NCBI GenBank assembly: GCA_004794655.1 | Contig: SMMW01000535.1 | Coordinates: forward strand, 2,790,001-2,854,000 | Length of the DNA stretch: 64,000 bases | Source of the DNA: Marisa cornuarietis | Taxonomy: Eukaryota; Mollusca; Gastropoda; Architaenioglossa; Ampullariidae | Direction of reading: 5' to 3' | Shown here: piece after piece, positions 25,975-39,059 of the stretch | Numbering within the stretch: the stretch's first letter is position 1 | How the letters are laid out: each line of letters begins with the position of its first letter | Program-made: the position numbers and the translations under genes | The notes under the pieces: model-generated | The model's database searches: none | Told to the model about the DNA's origin: nothing | The model's input: the letters and a program-made list of their open reading frames with translations, nothing else

Positions 25975-26435
25975 TAGGCTTGCCTAGAGTGCATCACACT
26001 TCCCAGCGGGTGTCGCAAACTGACATTTCAGAACCTATTTGCTTTCGCGCGTGTTTCCTCCCATAAAAGTAGACAGTCTTCACAAAAGTCCATTCCCTTC
26101 CAAGGAAAATAATCGAGAAAGTAATGTCAAAGTGCAGTATCATTATCACTGCGTAAAGTCAACAACTATATGGATACATTAATAAAACAAACTGACCTTC
26201 TCAAACATTATGCGTGCAAGTAAAACGCAAGCGTCTGAGTGGTCTCATAGGAGGAACAATGTTATCTCGTCTAACAAGCCAGAGGGCCTGTTCCACGATT
26301 GATTTCAATGCAGCTGTACGTGGAAGAATGAATTCTATGGGGTTTAAAAGAAAAGCACGCCCGCCAACTAATTTCACGTGTTTTAATGAAAAGCAAATCT
26401 TTAATAAAGACCTGAAGCAGATTTTTATATGTTTG
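25975..26435 (+). repeat. Unnamed dispersed repeat, copy 2
   Basis: The direct-orientation partner of 18328-18790. Homology starts near the shared GAGTGCATCACACTTCCC (copy 1: GAGTGTATCACATTTCCC) and fades just after the shared AAATCTTTA. Flanking sequence differs on both sides, so this is an element-sized unit and not part of a larger segmental duplication. Copy 2 holds a short Met-initiated frame from about 26214 that copy 1 does not preserve. Confidence 0.8.
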
Positions 26436-26439
26436 TTAA

Positions 26440-27867
26440 AAAGCGTTCACAGATCTCTACAGGAAAAAAAATGCAGTGATAAGAATACAATAATACACTG
26501 GCAATAATGGCTTTTAAATTACTCCTACACTTTGTAATTAAAATGTAATCTCCGTTCAAAATGCGTACATCGATCGTGGTGGCTTTTAAGGCAACGTCTA
26601 GCGCATGCAGAATTAAAACAAATACAAGAAAACGGAAATGCCACATAAAGCTCAAATGATTCGGAGACAACAACGGAAAAGGGAAAAATATTGGGATGCT
26701 CTCCTGCTCTCCGAGGTCGTCCTCGCGTGCAAGAACGCATGCTAATGAATAAAACACAAGAAGGGGAGGATAAAAGGCCACGGAGTTTTACTACTTGTTC
26801 GGATATGAAAAAGCAGACATCAAACTGTCATGGTATTTTATCACACGTTCATGGTATGTCAAATACGAAGGATTAAACACTAGAAACTCATGGCTTTTTA
26901 CTACAAAGCAAGCAACATTTTCAATAGAAATGATGCGACAGTAGAGTGCGTACAGTGACCACACCATCGCAGTTTGTATTCCCTGCAATGCTCGTTGCGT
27001 GGTTACTGTCACGAGTTCGGACTAGTTGAGAAATCGCATCAGTTTTTAACAGTCTGAACAAAAAAGCTTCAGAAAAATAAAAGTGATAAACTAAGAAATA
27101 AAAACTTTACGTCAAGAAATGTCACAACAAATGGAAAATACGTTCTTATGCATGGTGTTATAGGAACATCAAACTTAAATAAAAGCAGCTACATACAAAA
27201 ATAATAGTTCTAGAAACGTCAGAAGAATTATGCACGTTAAGCCAGATACTTATACTAGACGAAGTCTGATTAGGAGGGCGAAATGCCTGAGATGTGATCG
27301 GGTTATAACATGCCTCTTGAAGATGTATCCTTCACGACAGTAAATATTTCGTGCAGTCGCACACTCAGTAGGAGAGAACAACTGCTTCGGAACTGCGCCG
27401 CAGTACCACCGGCAGCTGTTCTCTCCCTTGAGCCGTGAACAGCGTGCGACACTCCATAGAATCACTGCTGTTACATGTATTACATTCTCCACAGGGCTGT
27501 ATTGTTGCCTCTAAGGTCTGATTCTTCCTTTTGTAAGGATGATTTTTTTGTTTCTTTATTTATTTGAATTCGCCTTCCATAAACATTTTATCTAACTGGT
27601 ATTTTTTAAATTACATTGCATCAGCCATTTGATGACAGTCAAAGTTGTCAAAAATACTGAGGTGTGTTGGAAAAGACAAAGCCCCGCACGAAGTGACAGG
27701 CATTCAAAACCTAAAGAAAATAAATAAAAGTTGATAATTTATTTCGCCCTCATACCAGCTCATCATATTAATGTTGGCGTTTATGTTTAACACGGTTTCG
27801 TTGGTAAAAGTAACCCTCTATCTACCCTACCTTTTCGCTCCCTGTACGGCACAATCGACTGAGTCCT
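26440..27867. other. No gene seen; region just downstream of the agrin-like exon donor
   Basis: AT-rich sequence with no long tandem repeat noticed. It would be the first 1.4 kb of the intron that follows the minus-strand exon ending at 27874. Confidence 0.55.
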
Positions 27868-27873
27868 ACTCAC

Positions 27874-28086
27874 CACAGACACCTGACTGCTTGACCTTGA
27901 TTCGCTTCTGATGCACGCACGCCGCTTTCTGCAGCAGACATTCACTGGCGTAGGTGACGTTGTCGCTGCCACACACGGGAGCAAACACCGGCTGGCATCG
28001 GTGTTGACAAAGACAGTACGGCGTGTTGCTGCTCAAGTTGACCATGCAGACCGCCCCGAAAGCACAGAAGTACACTTCGCACGGCG
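27874..28086 (-). CDS. Agrin-like internal exon: one complete follistatin/Kazal domain
   Basis: This 213-bp exon (71 codons) is bounded by a textbook acceptor (T-rich tract then gacag, before 28086) and a GTGAGT donor (27873-27868). Both junctions are phase 1, so the exon can be skipped or duplicated without frameshift. The peptide begins PCEVYFCAFGAVC (FOLN) and continues through CLCQHRC to the Kazal signature PVCGSDNVTYASEC, ending KQSGVCG. It has ten cysteines in agrin order and two N-glycosylation sequons (NLSS, NVTY). In families with this architecture each repeat is usually one phase-1 exon in an extracellular matrix or secreted protein. It is on the same strand as the signal-peptide exon at 1449-1779 but about 26 kb upstream of it. 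The two may belong to one gene or to neighbouring paralogues; its own start is not visible in the window. Confidence 0.85.
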
Positions 28087-28089
28087 CTG

Positions 28090-31000
28090 TCAAAAAAACA
28101 AAAAAAGAAAAAATCATGAAACTCTCTTAAGTCACGAAGTTTTGCATACTGACTGAGCTAAAAATATATGCAGACGAGAAGCTAATAGCGGGAAATTTTG
28201 TTTTAAAGGAAAACATGATGGAACATAATGAACACTGCTGAATGTTGGTGAAAGAAATGGACGTGAAGGTCACTTAAAAGAAAAACAAGTTAATTGGCGA
28301 GCTAGGTCGAAACAACTGATATTGACTATGGAGTCGTTTCTGTTCAAACTTTCGGGTTTCAAACGAACCGTTTATTTACAGTCGGCTCCGGAGGCCGCCA
28401 TGTTTCGCACTTTTTCGCGAAGGAAAACAAACATTCGTGATGTAATAGGAACCATTTGACAAGAAAAAAACCTTTATCACTCCAGTCTTTTCCACTTCGC
28501 TCAGCTCTCGTCCTCGCTGTTATTATATAACTGTATAGTACTATCCCCAGAACCAGAACACCAGAATTTCGACGACCGCAATTAGAAATGGGCTGGATGA
28601 CGTCATTCGATAACAACATCTCAGACTTTTTCTACGACCCCAGCTGTGTTTTAGATGCGATTGTAAGTAAGCGACTGATTTGCAGCACGGAAGTTTGAGT
28701 TAAAACGATTCAGAACCTATTAGTTAAACCCAACTTTCCATTTTCTTGACTTTTCCTTAAAGTAATATAATTAGGAAAAAGATTTTGTCCGGTGTTTTTC
28801 ATCCTTATCAGGATATACTAAATAAGACAGAAATATCTTGCAGTCATAGGAGTGAAGAGACCCCCAAACTTCTGCGACCGATATGAACATAACGACCTAT
28901 CAAGAAAGCAACCACAAATCGGCATATTGTGAACTTCGACAGAAAGGAAAGTTAGCATGCGAACTTGTATAAGGCTAATGGGGAGAAAAAAACTATCGAT
29001 TTTCATCAATGTGTGTAAAGAATAATAAACAAATGAGCCTCGCCGACGAGAGCTAGACGGACGGAAAAGGAAGCTGTAAAAGCCCGAGGGTCTGACGAGA
29101 CAACGATCAAGGGAGCCCAAGACGGTTCTGGCCCCGAGCTCCAATCCCGCAATATTCATCAACAAGTGATTACTGGAAAGAGCGCAGGCTATAAGCAAGG
29201 GGCACGCCAACATTGACCCACAAGACACAGGGCCGCCCTAAAGTGGCAACGATGATTGACATGTTTGACCAACTACTAACAGACAGCCTGTCAAACGACT
29301 CCTCCCACCTAGCAACACTACCCCACCCCCGTCCAGGTTTCTCCTTTACCAAAGTCCCGTCGAGATGTGACAGGCACGAGGACGCCATCAAAGTTTTTTT
29401 TTTTTTTACCCCGATCTCCTGAAAGGAAATAAAAATTGATCCTATTCATGAGTTCTGATCAATCCTGCTTTTCCAACCCGTGCGTGCCTGGTCTCCTTAA
29501 AAATACGCTGCCTCCGTCGCCTGCAATTAGAAATCAAAAGACCCTCATTTGCCTGAGACATAGCCCTCAAGACCGCAGAAACAGGACACAGATGTTTGAA
29601 AGAGCAGCATTTTCACTGCAACACGAAGGAAACGAACACATGCCCAGAAATATTCAAGCTAACCCTTCTATTGCTGTCAGCTGTGATATGCCACAGAGTC
29701 AAAATACATGCATAAAACCTACAGAAATATTACAGGACATAATACAATAATATTTTAATACAAACTAAATTGGATTTTGTAAGGAAAACTGTCAGAGAAA
29801 TGTAATATGAAGCAGACTGGCAAATACAGTGACTATGCGGATAGCAGAAGATCCCCCAAAGCGGCTCAGTGCGCCATATAGAAATCCTAAAAAGAGAAAT
29901 GTAACACATCAATAACCGAGGTATTCATTCCAGTTTAAGACAATATCTGCTCCAAAAGATGTTTGCAAGCTTGTCGCAAACTTTGATATCTTTGACATAA
30001 CTTCTATTTAACTTTAATACGCTGCTCCCCTCAACATATCGTACTTATCTTATACCCAAAACACAGCTTAAATCTTTAGGTACCCTTGCTTCTCGACTTC
30101 TCTATATTGTGCAGCTTTCCAGATAATCACAATGATAATTTTTTCCGATATCTGAAGAAAGAAAAAAAAAAACTGACTTGAAATTTTCCAAAGATAATTT
30201 TTTTAATTCTTTTACAGCGGTACTTGCATATTTAACCACACAAACAATCTCCTTCATTTCTTGTATCCATTTAAACAAAGGGCAAGATATTTTTATTCAG
30301 CGCCTTGCTAACAGAAGTATGTCACCTATTTTGCTGAACTAAAATTCACAAAAAGAACAGCTATATCAGAAAAGGACATTTAAGATATAAGATTTTGGGG
30401 CTTCTAAGAACATTTGAAACTGAAGACATAAACGTCTTGATTGTAAGCTCAATTTTGCAGATATAGAAGATATCCAACTTCTGAGGTAGGCTGGTGCAGC
30501 CTGATAGACAAGTGGTAAAAGGATTGTCGATGAATCGGAGAACTTAAAGATTCTCGTTCAGGATGCAGCTGGAATACATGATTTCAAGTGTAAATCTGCT
30601 GCATTTACAGAAATGTCGGATTTCATGATCTGAGGTTGAGGAGAAAATATTTGTAAAGAATTGTGATATTTATAAAGACACTCTAAAATCGTATAAAATG
30701 AGGGGATAGAGAAAAGTTTCCCGAAAGACTATGTCTTTTCTAAGTATCTGGCATCAACGACTACACAAGTCGAATTCCTCTCGTAAAGTTTTTTCATGAG
30801 ACGAATGTAATTTGTCGCAAATCCCTTAGGGGACTGTGTCACTCCTCGTAGCGGCAACATTCCGGTGTTTGATCTAACCTAGACCCTGTCTTTGATTCCA
30901 GGCTGCGAGTGTGGGGCTAAGGAAATCTCGCGAGAAATGACGCATCACACCGACTGTTCACTACAAGTTAGGGGAAGAAACTTCTTGAATGCAAGACATA

Positions 31001-33020
31001 ACGTCAGCAGTAAGGCTGAAAATGCAGCCCCCAACCTCCTCTTCTCTCGACTGTGACCCCAACGGCCATGTCTGGGCCACGCCGTCCACGCCCAGTTCAT
31101 CACCGGCAAGAAATTTGCATGCAAATGCTCCCCACGCATGGCTACATGATTGCCCCCCCTGCGTGCGTCAAACTAACGTTGTATTAGCAATTAGATTGGA
31201 CGCTTGGTGACAAGACCACGCGCTTCGGCCTGCAGGCACGCCCGGCTTCTGTAACGGTGCGCCCAGATTTATGGCCATTGCTGTCGATCCGGCATCTTGT
31301 TGCAGGGTGGATGCTTGCACTGTTGCTGCATAGCTGTTGCTACAGCATGCTGTGCGAGCTCTTTCCATTCGGTCCACTCGAGCCCCTTTGTGTCCTTAAC
31401 GAGTTTGTTACCATGGCTGCTGAGTCGAGTTATCTGCCCTGCTGCGGCATCAACACAGCTATGACCACTCCAACCAAGTCGAGTCCTTGTCCTTTTTTGG
31501 TGTCAGATAACAGTGCAGTTCTTCAGATAGTTTAAATGATGATAGCTTTTGAGTCCAAGCGAGCGGATTTCAGTAGTAAGTAACACAAAAATTAGAATGG
31601 TACAGACAATAGAAAGAAGTTTTAAAAAAAGTCTGCCTAATCAGCATTTACATTTTCTGTACGCCCACTCACTCATGAAATTAGAAAAAAACTAGCTTAA
31701 TGCACATCAGAAACTTTGTAGCCTGGGGGGCAGTTTCATACGCTCTGTTATAACCAAGATTGGGGTTGGGCAGAGAGGGATTGTTTGAGTGGTTTTGGAA
31801 TATTACTGAGCTGCCTTTTAGTCTTTAGAAACTCTCGGGCAGTTCTCCAATGCAATTCGAAAAACACAGCGGAAAGAAAATGAAAAGGCCTAGGGGGCAG
31901 TCGCGGGGATGTAAAAGAGGAAGAGAGGAGATGAGTATTTTCTCTGATTACTGTTCCTGCCCTGTGGACAGTGCCCGCGGTTTCCTTCTTTGTGGCAGCG
32001 GCGAAGACGACAGCCGCGTGCAGCCATCCATGGAACCATTTTCTGAGCAGAATAACATGTTAAGTGGCCTGTGACTTTACTTTCTTCTCATATGCCCCCA
32101 TCCTGCGCAAAAGCGGAACTCTTGATTATACAGTGCCATCAATCCAAACACAGGAATAGGTTGCATGCCATCTGTCACAAAGTAATTGTCGTAAAGAAGG
32201 TCGATGCACTATTTGGATCTTGAAACTTTCTTTCCTTTTTTCTCCATTATTAATTTATTCCAGACGTGTCCTCAACCGCAAACAAGAAAATAATAATGAA
32301 AGATACGTGTTCAATTCTCAATTCTCTTATATCTACGAATACAAATGCTTATGTGTATACTGATCCATTGATATAAGATTAAAAAACTCTGGTAAAAGCA
32401 GCAGCTACAAGACATAACACGACACCATAATGTTGGTCTTTAGGATGGAGCACGCACAATAATGCAAAACAATTTTTTTTTAACTCTTTACAGTTTATAA
32501 TCATGAATAGTTGAAAACCACATTTATTTGTTAGACGAATAAGAAGCCTTAAACTTTCAAAAATATTCCGAAGTAGCTCTCAATCATGAGCATCATACAT
32601 TACATTTCGATTAAAAAAACTTAGCATCGTCCCTTGAGTAATTACCGATTAAACGGTGATGAGACAAACATCGACGTATTACAGGATTAACTTCCAACCC
32701 CGAGTGGAAGGAGTACAACTTCAGCCTACGGTTAATGCGTATATCCAAAAACTGTTTCAAGCAAAAAAGAAAAAAAAAATGATCAAAATGGCATCAAAAG
32801 GGTGCTGTTCAAATGAAAAAGTTTCAAACATTCTCTCTAGACAACGCGAACAGGATCTATCGTTTTAAGAAAATCGAAAAGAAGACCGCCAAGCAAGCAC
32901 GTGTAAATAACGAATGCATTATTTATTCATTCTATGCAAGAGAATTTTGGGAAGTGTTGGTATGCATAGAATCGAAACAAGGACGCTGCTCGTGTTTTTA
33001 AACTGCAATTTTCTATGTCG
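28090..33020. other. No gene seen
   Basis: Sequence upstream of the 28086 acceptor on the minus strand, therefore intron or intergenic. It includes a GCCGCCATG context at about 28393-28401 on the plus strand, but the frame that follows closes after about 21 codons. No repeats longer than homopolymers were noticed. Confidence 0.5.
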
Positions 33021-33024
33021 TTTT

Positions 33025-33519
33025 CTACAAACGCTCGGCTGGCTGATTGTGGCTGGGAAAATGGCTGTGCTGGTAGACCTTGGCAGGCAAGAACACTGTA
33101 AAACATCCATCAAGCTTCCACGGCCATCTCGATGCGGACACAAGGATAAGGAATCGCCAGTAACGACCAGCGGCAGCTGAAAGTACTTTTGTCGATACAC
33201 TTAGCCTCGGGTGCTCAAGGCTGATCATTTGGATAATGACAGGGAGTCTCGAGCCAATCACAAGGTCAAGCAATGGTGGTGGCAGGGTATAATCAGTCTT
33301 GTCGTGACCAATAGCGACCTCGCCAAGAGTCACTTTCAGAATCGCAGCAGCGCTTAACCGAACTTTGAACCACCAGTTCTTCCAGTCTTCTCCGCACAGC
33401 TCTGAATGTAGTGACCCTGACGAGATCACAGGCCTGCAGACGCTTGAGGTCAGGTTACAATCAAACGAGTTCAGGGGAAATCTACTTTCCTTATTGTCCT
33501 CAGGGCTGCTCTTCGGCAC
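33025..33519 (-). other. Longest unexplained minus-strand open frame away from repeats; no recognisable domain
   Basis: A 164-residue open frame of fairly even composition, including LKVTLGEVAIGHDKTDYTLP and DLVIGSRLPVIIQMISLEHP. It contains no motif I know, no clear signal peptide and no obvious splice borders. Two shorter frames overlap on the plus strand. It may be chance or a decayed element. Confidence 0.15.
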
Positions 33520-36500
33520 AAGTCTTTCGACTATGCCAATCCTGAATGAATACTTTAAACGTAAAACATCATATATAAATAAACCAGATATTTATCAATA
33601 ACTCCAAATAATCAATATTCAATCATATTTACTGCCCCCTAACCACCCCTTCAGTTTTATTTTCCATCGGCTGCCCAAGCGCAAGGACGCGGCTCACACA
33701 TTTAAACTTTTTGTTCTTTCCCCACTGTTCCACAAACTTCCTAACCACGACCAGCCCAACCCTGGGATACTAAGATGTCACCACCTGATTGCATGAGTCG
33801 TTAGGAACATACGTCTTTAATACTTATAAAGTCAAGAAAAGCATAGGTGTCTGAAGTGCAAAACCCCATAAGCCTCGCTAATGGAACTGAATTTTAAAAA
33901 AATCCCAGACAGCCAACCATCCCCTTTCCCCCTCCACCAGTCTTGTCGCTTGGTGTATCCGTGTCGTCTCCACTGCCCCTTGCATGTTACAAGCGCCCCT
34001 TTCAAATCGCAGCGACGAGGTGGCATTCTTCATTCAATCGAAAGTACATAGAAACGAACACCATTGCCCTCTTCTGCCACATTAAAGGCACACGCTTCTT
34101 CGGGACCTTCGCCCCCGACCGCTCGAGAAAATGTAGCCTTGTGACACTCACGACTTTGTATCTGTCAGACTTCCCAACAGCGGCGAGGAAAAATGAGCGA
34201 CAGAGCGACTCGCGAGGCAGGGAAGACATGGAAAAGTCGAGGCCCTCGCATGGGTAAGCTCGGCCAACTTTGACAGGGTCTGGCACCAGCATGGCGCGTG
34301 ACAAACGGCGAGCTAGTGATGACGAATGTGCAGGACAAGAAAACGACGATGTGTGTGAGAAAGAGAAAAGGGACTAGCATTTCACATATGAAGGCGAGAC
34401 ATAGGTTAGTATCGTCTAGTGAGCGTTAGAAACAAAAAAAAAAAAACAAAAACAGATACATGATCTACAGTACATGTCATCACTAGGATTATAAATAGGA
34501 ACATAATTTTCAAGCAATGAAGTGTCACATTAGGTGCATAGTACAAATAAAGAAGAATCACTTCATTTTCTGCCACTTTTGACTCTAAAGAAAACATTGT
34601 TAAAGTGGTTACAGCTATTTAAATACAAAGTACTGTAATATCAAAATTGTAATAGCGCTTTATTGTAATATGTTTAGGGCATACTTGTATAATAATAACA
34701 ACAATGAAACGTATTAATTTGTGCTCTTCCCCAGCACCACCCTAGATCTGAACGCTTTACCTACATCCACGAAGGCGCACACAGTAGTAAGCGAAAAACA
34801 AAGGGACTTCACGCATGAGCTCGTCAGGTGTGTATACACGACTCTCTTGGTACTCGAACACCCATGCGCACACACACACACACACAAGAGAGAATTATGT
34901 CAAGGCAATATTTTACAACTTAAATGTAAGTTTGCATTTCAGCTAATGCAAGAAATGCAAGGCGGTCGTGTTGCTGGTGTTGAAGACACGGAGCAGGTTG
35001 CTGTCTCGCGCGACAAGATCGTCGACAGAAAGATGGACGGAAAAAGAGAGACAGACAGATGGACAGGCAGACAATAACAGGAAGAAAGAGGTCTTCTTGG
35101 AAAACCTTTGGACACGTGTTCGAACATGGGAGTGAGCGTCTGCTGATGGTGGTGTGGGGGTTTAATGTTCTCCTTCTATTGATCGTCAGGCTTTGTGCAG
35201 GCAAGGCAGGAGGTCAAGCCAGGCTCATTTACATGGTTTCCAAGAAATTTCATCGACATTTGACCCATGGAGTGTGGATTTTCGTGTCTTAACAGACTTT
35301 TTTTCTCTGCTAATTTTTCTTCGCCGGAGTATTCATCTTCATTTCGGCAGAGTTCTAGAACTTTCCCAGCAGTGGACGCGTGAATGGGGGAACAATTCTT
35401 TAACTACTGCTCTCCGCCAGGCCATTAGTATAGTTTTCCAATCTGGACAAAGAAGGAAATGATCATTGCTGTCTGGAATACTGACATCATCTCCCTCAAC
35501 ATATCCGTCTTGCACTTATGTGCCAGACTGATCGTGTCTCGCTGGAACCGAAATAAAAACCCGAGGAACATCTAGTTGTCTCCGCGGTTGCTCCACCCCA
35601 ACCCCCTCAGCCTCCTGAAGCAAGGATTTACGGACTAAAAGCCAAGCAAAGACACGACTTATGTGCTGAACTTTTATGTCTGCGCCTTTTTGCAATCAGA
35701 ATCCCAGAGGTGCTTCCGGTCCGTCGCTGTCCCCGAAGCAGCTTCACAGGCTCTCAAGAGTGGACTTTTAAATCTTGATAGGACATGAATACTATCATAC
35801 AGTACAGAAAGTACAGAACGCAGTGATCTAGTAAGTAAACAGAAACAAGAACAGTAGACTGTAAAGGATCTTGTCAAACGCAAACTTAATACTGAGACGT
35901 AAATGGTAACTCCATGATCGTGTTCATGACTTTAAACAGTCCTCGAGTTGTCACCCACATAAAGTGTGTCTAACTCCAACATAATTTCAATGTTCAGACT
36001 GTGACTTTTTCTTCAAATTTCTAAGCGAATCTGTGTGTCATTGAGATGTGGCCATTCTGACACAGACTGGGTGCCAACTCCAAGAATCTAGCCAGAGAGC
36101 ACATCCTATCATCACAGACACTTGACACTTCAACAAGATATAGCTATCGCATTTCGTCTGCTGAACTCAACTCACTGATCTAAAACTACTAGATAGGTGT
36201 TGGGCGCTCTCTAATAGAACATTCTGAAATCAGCATGCAGCAATCATACTATTTATAAGTCATATTAACCAGCATATTCAGATTAACACTTACCTCCTCA
36301 GCTTTGACATATAAAATCTAAAGCAGTTGAAGGAACGAAATAGTTTATAAAAAATACGAAAGTTTAATAGTAGAAATTTCAATTTCTGATACAGTATTGC
36401 CATATGAGTACCATACGAGCGGCTTATCGGATTCAAGCAGAGCCAGCCAGTATCCATCTTATAGCTTCGGATAAGTACACTACATCTAGCCTTCTTCATA

Positions 36501-37340
36501 GTAATTTTTAAAAATGAGAATAACCGACATCTGGCATAAATTTTCCTAAATAAATATCATTGGGATGTTAGCTGTACTATAAACATTATAAAGAGAGGAT
36601 TTCTTTCCAATTAAAAAAATTATAAACTTAAGGTCTAAAAATTCTTTGATTACAGGACTGTGACAATCCCCTTGTAGCAGGAGAATGACAAAAAGTTCAA
36701 AGTTGACTAACATGTAATAAAACAAATGGCACAGTGATGTCTTCATAAGACTGTAAAGAAGTTTAACGGAGACAAAAATAAAAGCAAGCATAACAATACT
36801 ACCAGGAAACCAAACCAAACACGAAACTATATTGATCGGAGGATCAGGTTTACTTGAAAACAAAAGAACCCTATCCTCCCAACGAGTAAGATGGATGTGG
36901 AAAGAAACACCCTGCCATTCTGATTTCTATTCTACAAGAAGGCCATGATTTAGTCCGGGATTGGAAAAAACCGACCTGGCTAGCTCGAGAAAATGATTAT
37001 CCCTTTTGTTTTGTTTTTCGACTTGAACACATGATCACGAATCCAGTAGGAGGCTTAAAGTTTTTGCTAACAGTCTAGTGAATTCTGTATTATTGAAAGA
37101 AAAAAAAATAAACTTGAGGAATGGCGTTCTTCTACTAAAAAATGTTTGAGCTCTCCATCAGTTCCGCGTAAACAAAGTTTCTGAAATCATTGACAGAAGC
37201 GTTAATCTCGTTTACGATTCTCAAGTTCGCAAAATTTTTATAAGAAATACACTTATTGTTTTCTTAAACTAATCCGTGAAAAAGGACAGATAATGTCTGC
37301 AAGTTTTGAGTTGTAAAGGTTAAATGGTGCGAGAAAAGTG
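33520..37340. other. No gene seen
   Basis: AT-rich sequence with a short (AC)n run at 34868-34886 and several homopolymers. No exon or transposon protein was recognised. Confidence 0.55.
34868..34886. repeat. (CA)n microsatellite
   Basis: A short CA run. Confidence 0.9.
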
Positions 37341-37592
37341 TGTTGGGGGTTGAGGAGGACTAACAGTGACTAGGAAACAGACACAGATGAAGACAGAGAC
37401 TGAGATAACAAGGAGAGAAAGAGATGAGACAGATAAAGGGTGAGACTGAAACAGGGACAGAAAGAGAGAGAGAGTGACAGAATGAGACAAAAACAACAAC
37501 GGAGAGAGAAAGCAACAGGTGTGTGTATGTGTGTGTGTGTGGGGGGGGGGTAGAGAGAAACAAGTGATGGCAGCTTGCAGAAAGCTACAAAC
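37340..37592. repeat. Purine-rich low-complexity stretch with (GT)n and G10
   Basis: GA/GACA-rich sequence, then a GT run and a G homopolymer at 37519-37550, leading straight into the 26-bp minisatellite. The long Ser/Leu-rich minus-strand frames here are strand-bias artefacts. Confidence 0.85.
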
Positions 37593-37876
37593 AGTGACAG
37601 AGAAAGGAAGTGACAAAGAGTGACAGAGAAATTAAGCGACAAAGAGTGACAGAGAAAGGAAGTGACAAAGAGTGACAGAGAAATTAAGCGACAAAGAGTG
37701 ACAGAGAAAGGAAGTGACAAAGAGTGACAGAGAAAGGAAGTGACAAAGAGTGACAGAGAAATTAAGCGACAAAGAGTGACAGAGAAAGGAAGTGACAAAC
37801 AGTGACAGAGAAATTAAGCGACAAAGAGTGACAGAGAAAGGAAGTGACAAACAGTGACAGCTAAAGGAACGACAAA
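37593..37876. repeat. 26-bp minisatellite with two variant units
   Basis: Ten full 26-bp units plus a decayed eleventh. Each begins AGTGACAGAGAAA and ends GACAAAG or GACAAAC. Variant A has GGAAGTG in the middle and variant B has TTAAGCG. The order is A B A B A A B A B A then a degenerate A. The A-B alternation is a 52-bp higher-order unit, with one AA junction that suggests an unequal exchange. The period is not a multiple of three, so the array is not a coding repeat. Open minus-strand frames across it reflect absence of stops only. Confidence 0.95.
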
Positions 37877-37879
37877 CAA

Positions 37880-39055
37880 AAACAGACTCCGTGAGTATTT
37901 AACAAAGTTAACATCAGAAGTTAAGCACTCAGCACGTGCAGACACCGCGCTTGTAGGAGTCCTGTCTCGTGGCTTCAGGTTGAGTAAAGTCTTGTGTTTT
38001 CTAAGTTCTCTTCAGTGACATACTTACTGACGGCAGAAAGGACAAAGGTATGACTACTATGGCTTTGTATTCCAGTGCTGTATTTTTTCTCTTATCACCA
38101 CATACTGTCATTAAAAAATCAAGACATTTATTCTTCTAAGAACCATGATGAACGCTTTCGGCATAATTCTTATCTTTGAAACCAGAATCTATTAAGGAGT
38201 AACGATATCAGGACAAACATATTAAATGACTTGTTACTATAAACTTCTTTTTAATGAGGACGCTCTTCTTAATATCATGACTGAGACAACAAGAAATAGT
38301 CTGATGCAAATAAAGTTTACTTGCAAAGTTTATGAGCAATGGATGGAAGGTCGCGCACAAAAAACGCTGTTCCAAGACCAATTTCCGTGCATTAAAAGAT
38401 TGCACAATGCAAACTGCCAAGGCAGGCAAATCTCCACCCTTTGATGCTTTAAAAGATTGTCTAAATCAAGAGATATGGTCTAAATGAAAAAAAATGTGAA
38501 CTTTCTGTAGCTCCTTCAAGTTGGTTTAAATTGAATTTTTCACATTAGAGTACCCCGCAGTAAATGGAAAAAATGCAATAAATATGTCACGCCTCTGGAG
38601 CTTAATAGAACGACAGTCTCTTTGGCAGGTCCCTAGAAAACAAATACTTTTAAGTAGCACAAATGTTAGTAGGAATATGCACGAACACATTACACGCAAA
38701 CTCCCGTTAAGCTTTTGCCATCCATCACCAAGCAATGAGAGGAAGGCGATGCCATGGCGGACACAAAACCGGTGTCACTTCTAGAAGACTTAATGGCTCT
38801 TAAAAACATGTAGTCGTTGGCGTCGATGTTCACGCATGATCTACTGGTCATTTTCACGCCAGTTATAATTAAAGCATTCTAAACCACACGACCGTGGCGG
38901 ACAAAGCAGCTGCATTATCAGGCACGGTAGTTAAAGGTCTAGTGGGCTGCACAATTTTTTTTTATCTAATCATTGGGTGAAGGTTAGTGCAGGATACGTT
39001 TTTCAAAATCTGGCAACTTCCCCCTTTTCTTCCTCTTATTTTTAAATTCATTCCT
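37880..39055. other. No gene seen
   Basis: AT-rich sequence; short open frames only. Confidence 0.55.
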
Positions 39056-39059
39056 TGAC

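Noticed and set aside
28393..28465. Plus-strand start in a good context (GCCGCCATG)
   Set aside because: The frame ends after about 21 codons with no splice donor.
30875..31050. Plus-strand exon-like segment after TTTGATTCCAG beginning CECGAKEIS
   Set aside because: The acceptor looks fair, but the frame closes after about 50 codons without a donor or recognisable domain.
37370..37850. Ser/Leu/Phe-rich minus-strand frames of up to 142 residues
   Set aside because: They run through GA-rich DNA and a 26-bp minisatellite. The period is not a multiple of 3, and lack of stops explains the frame.
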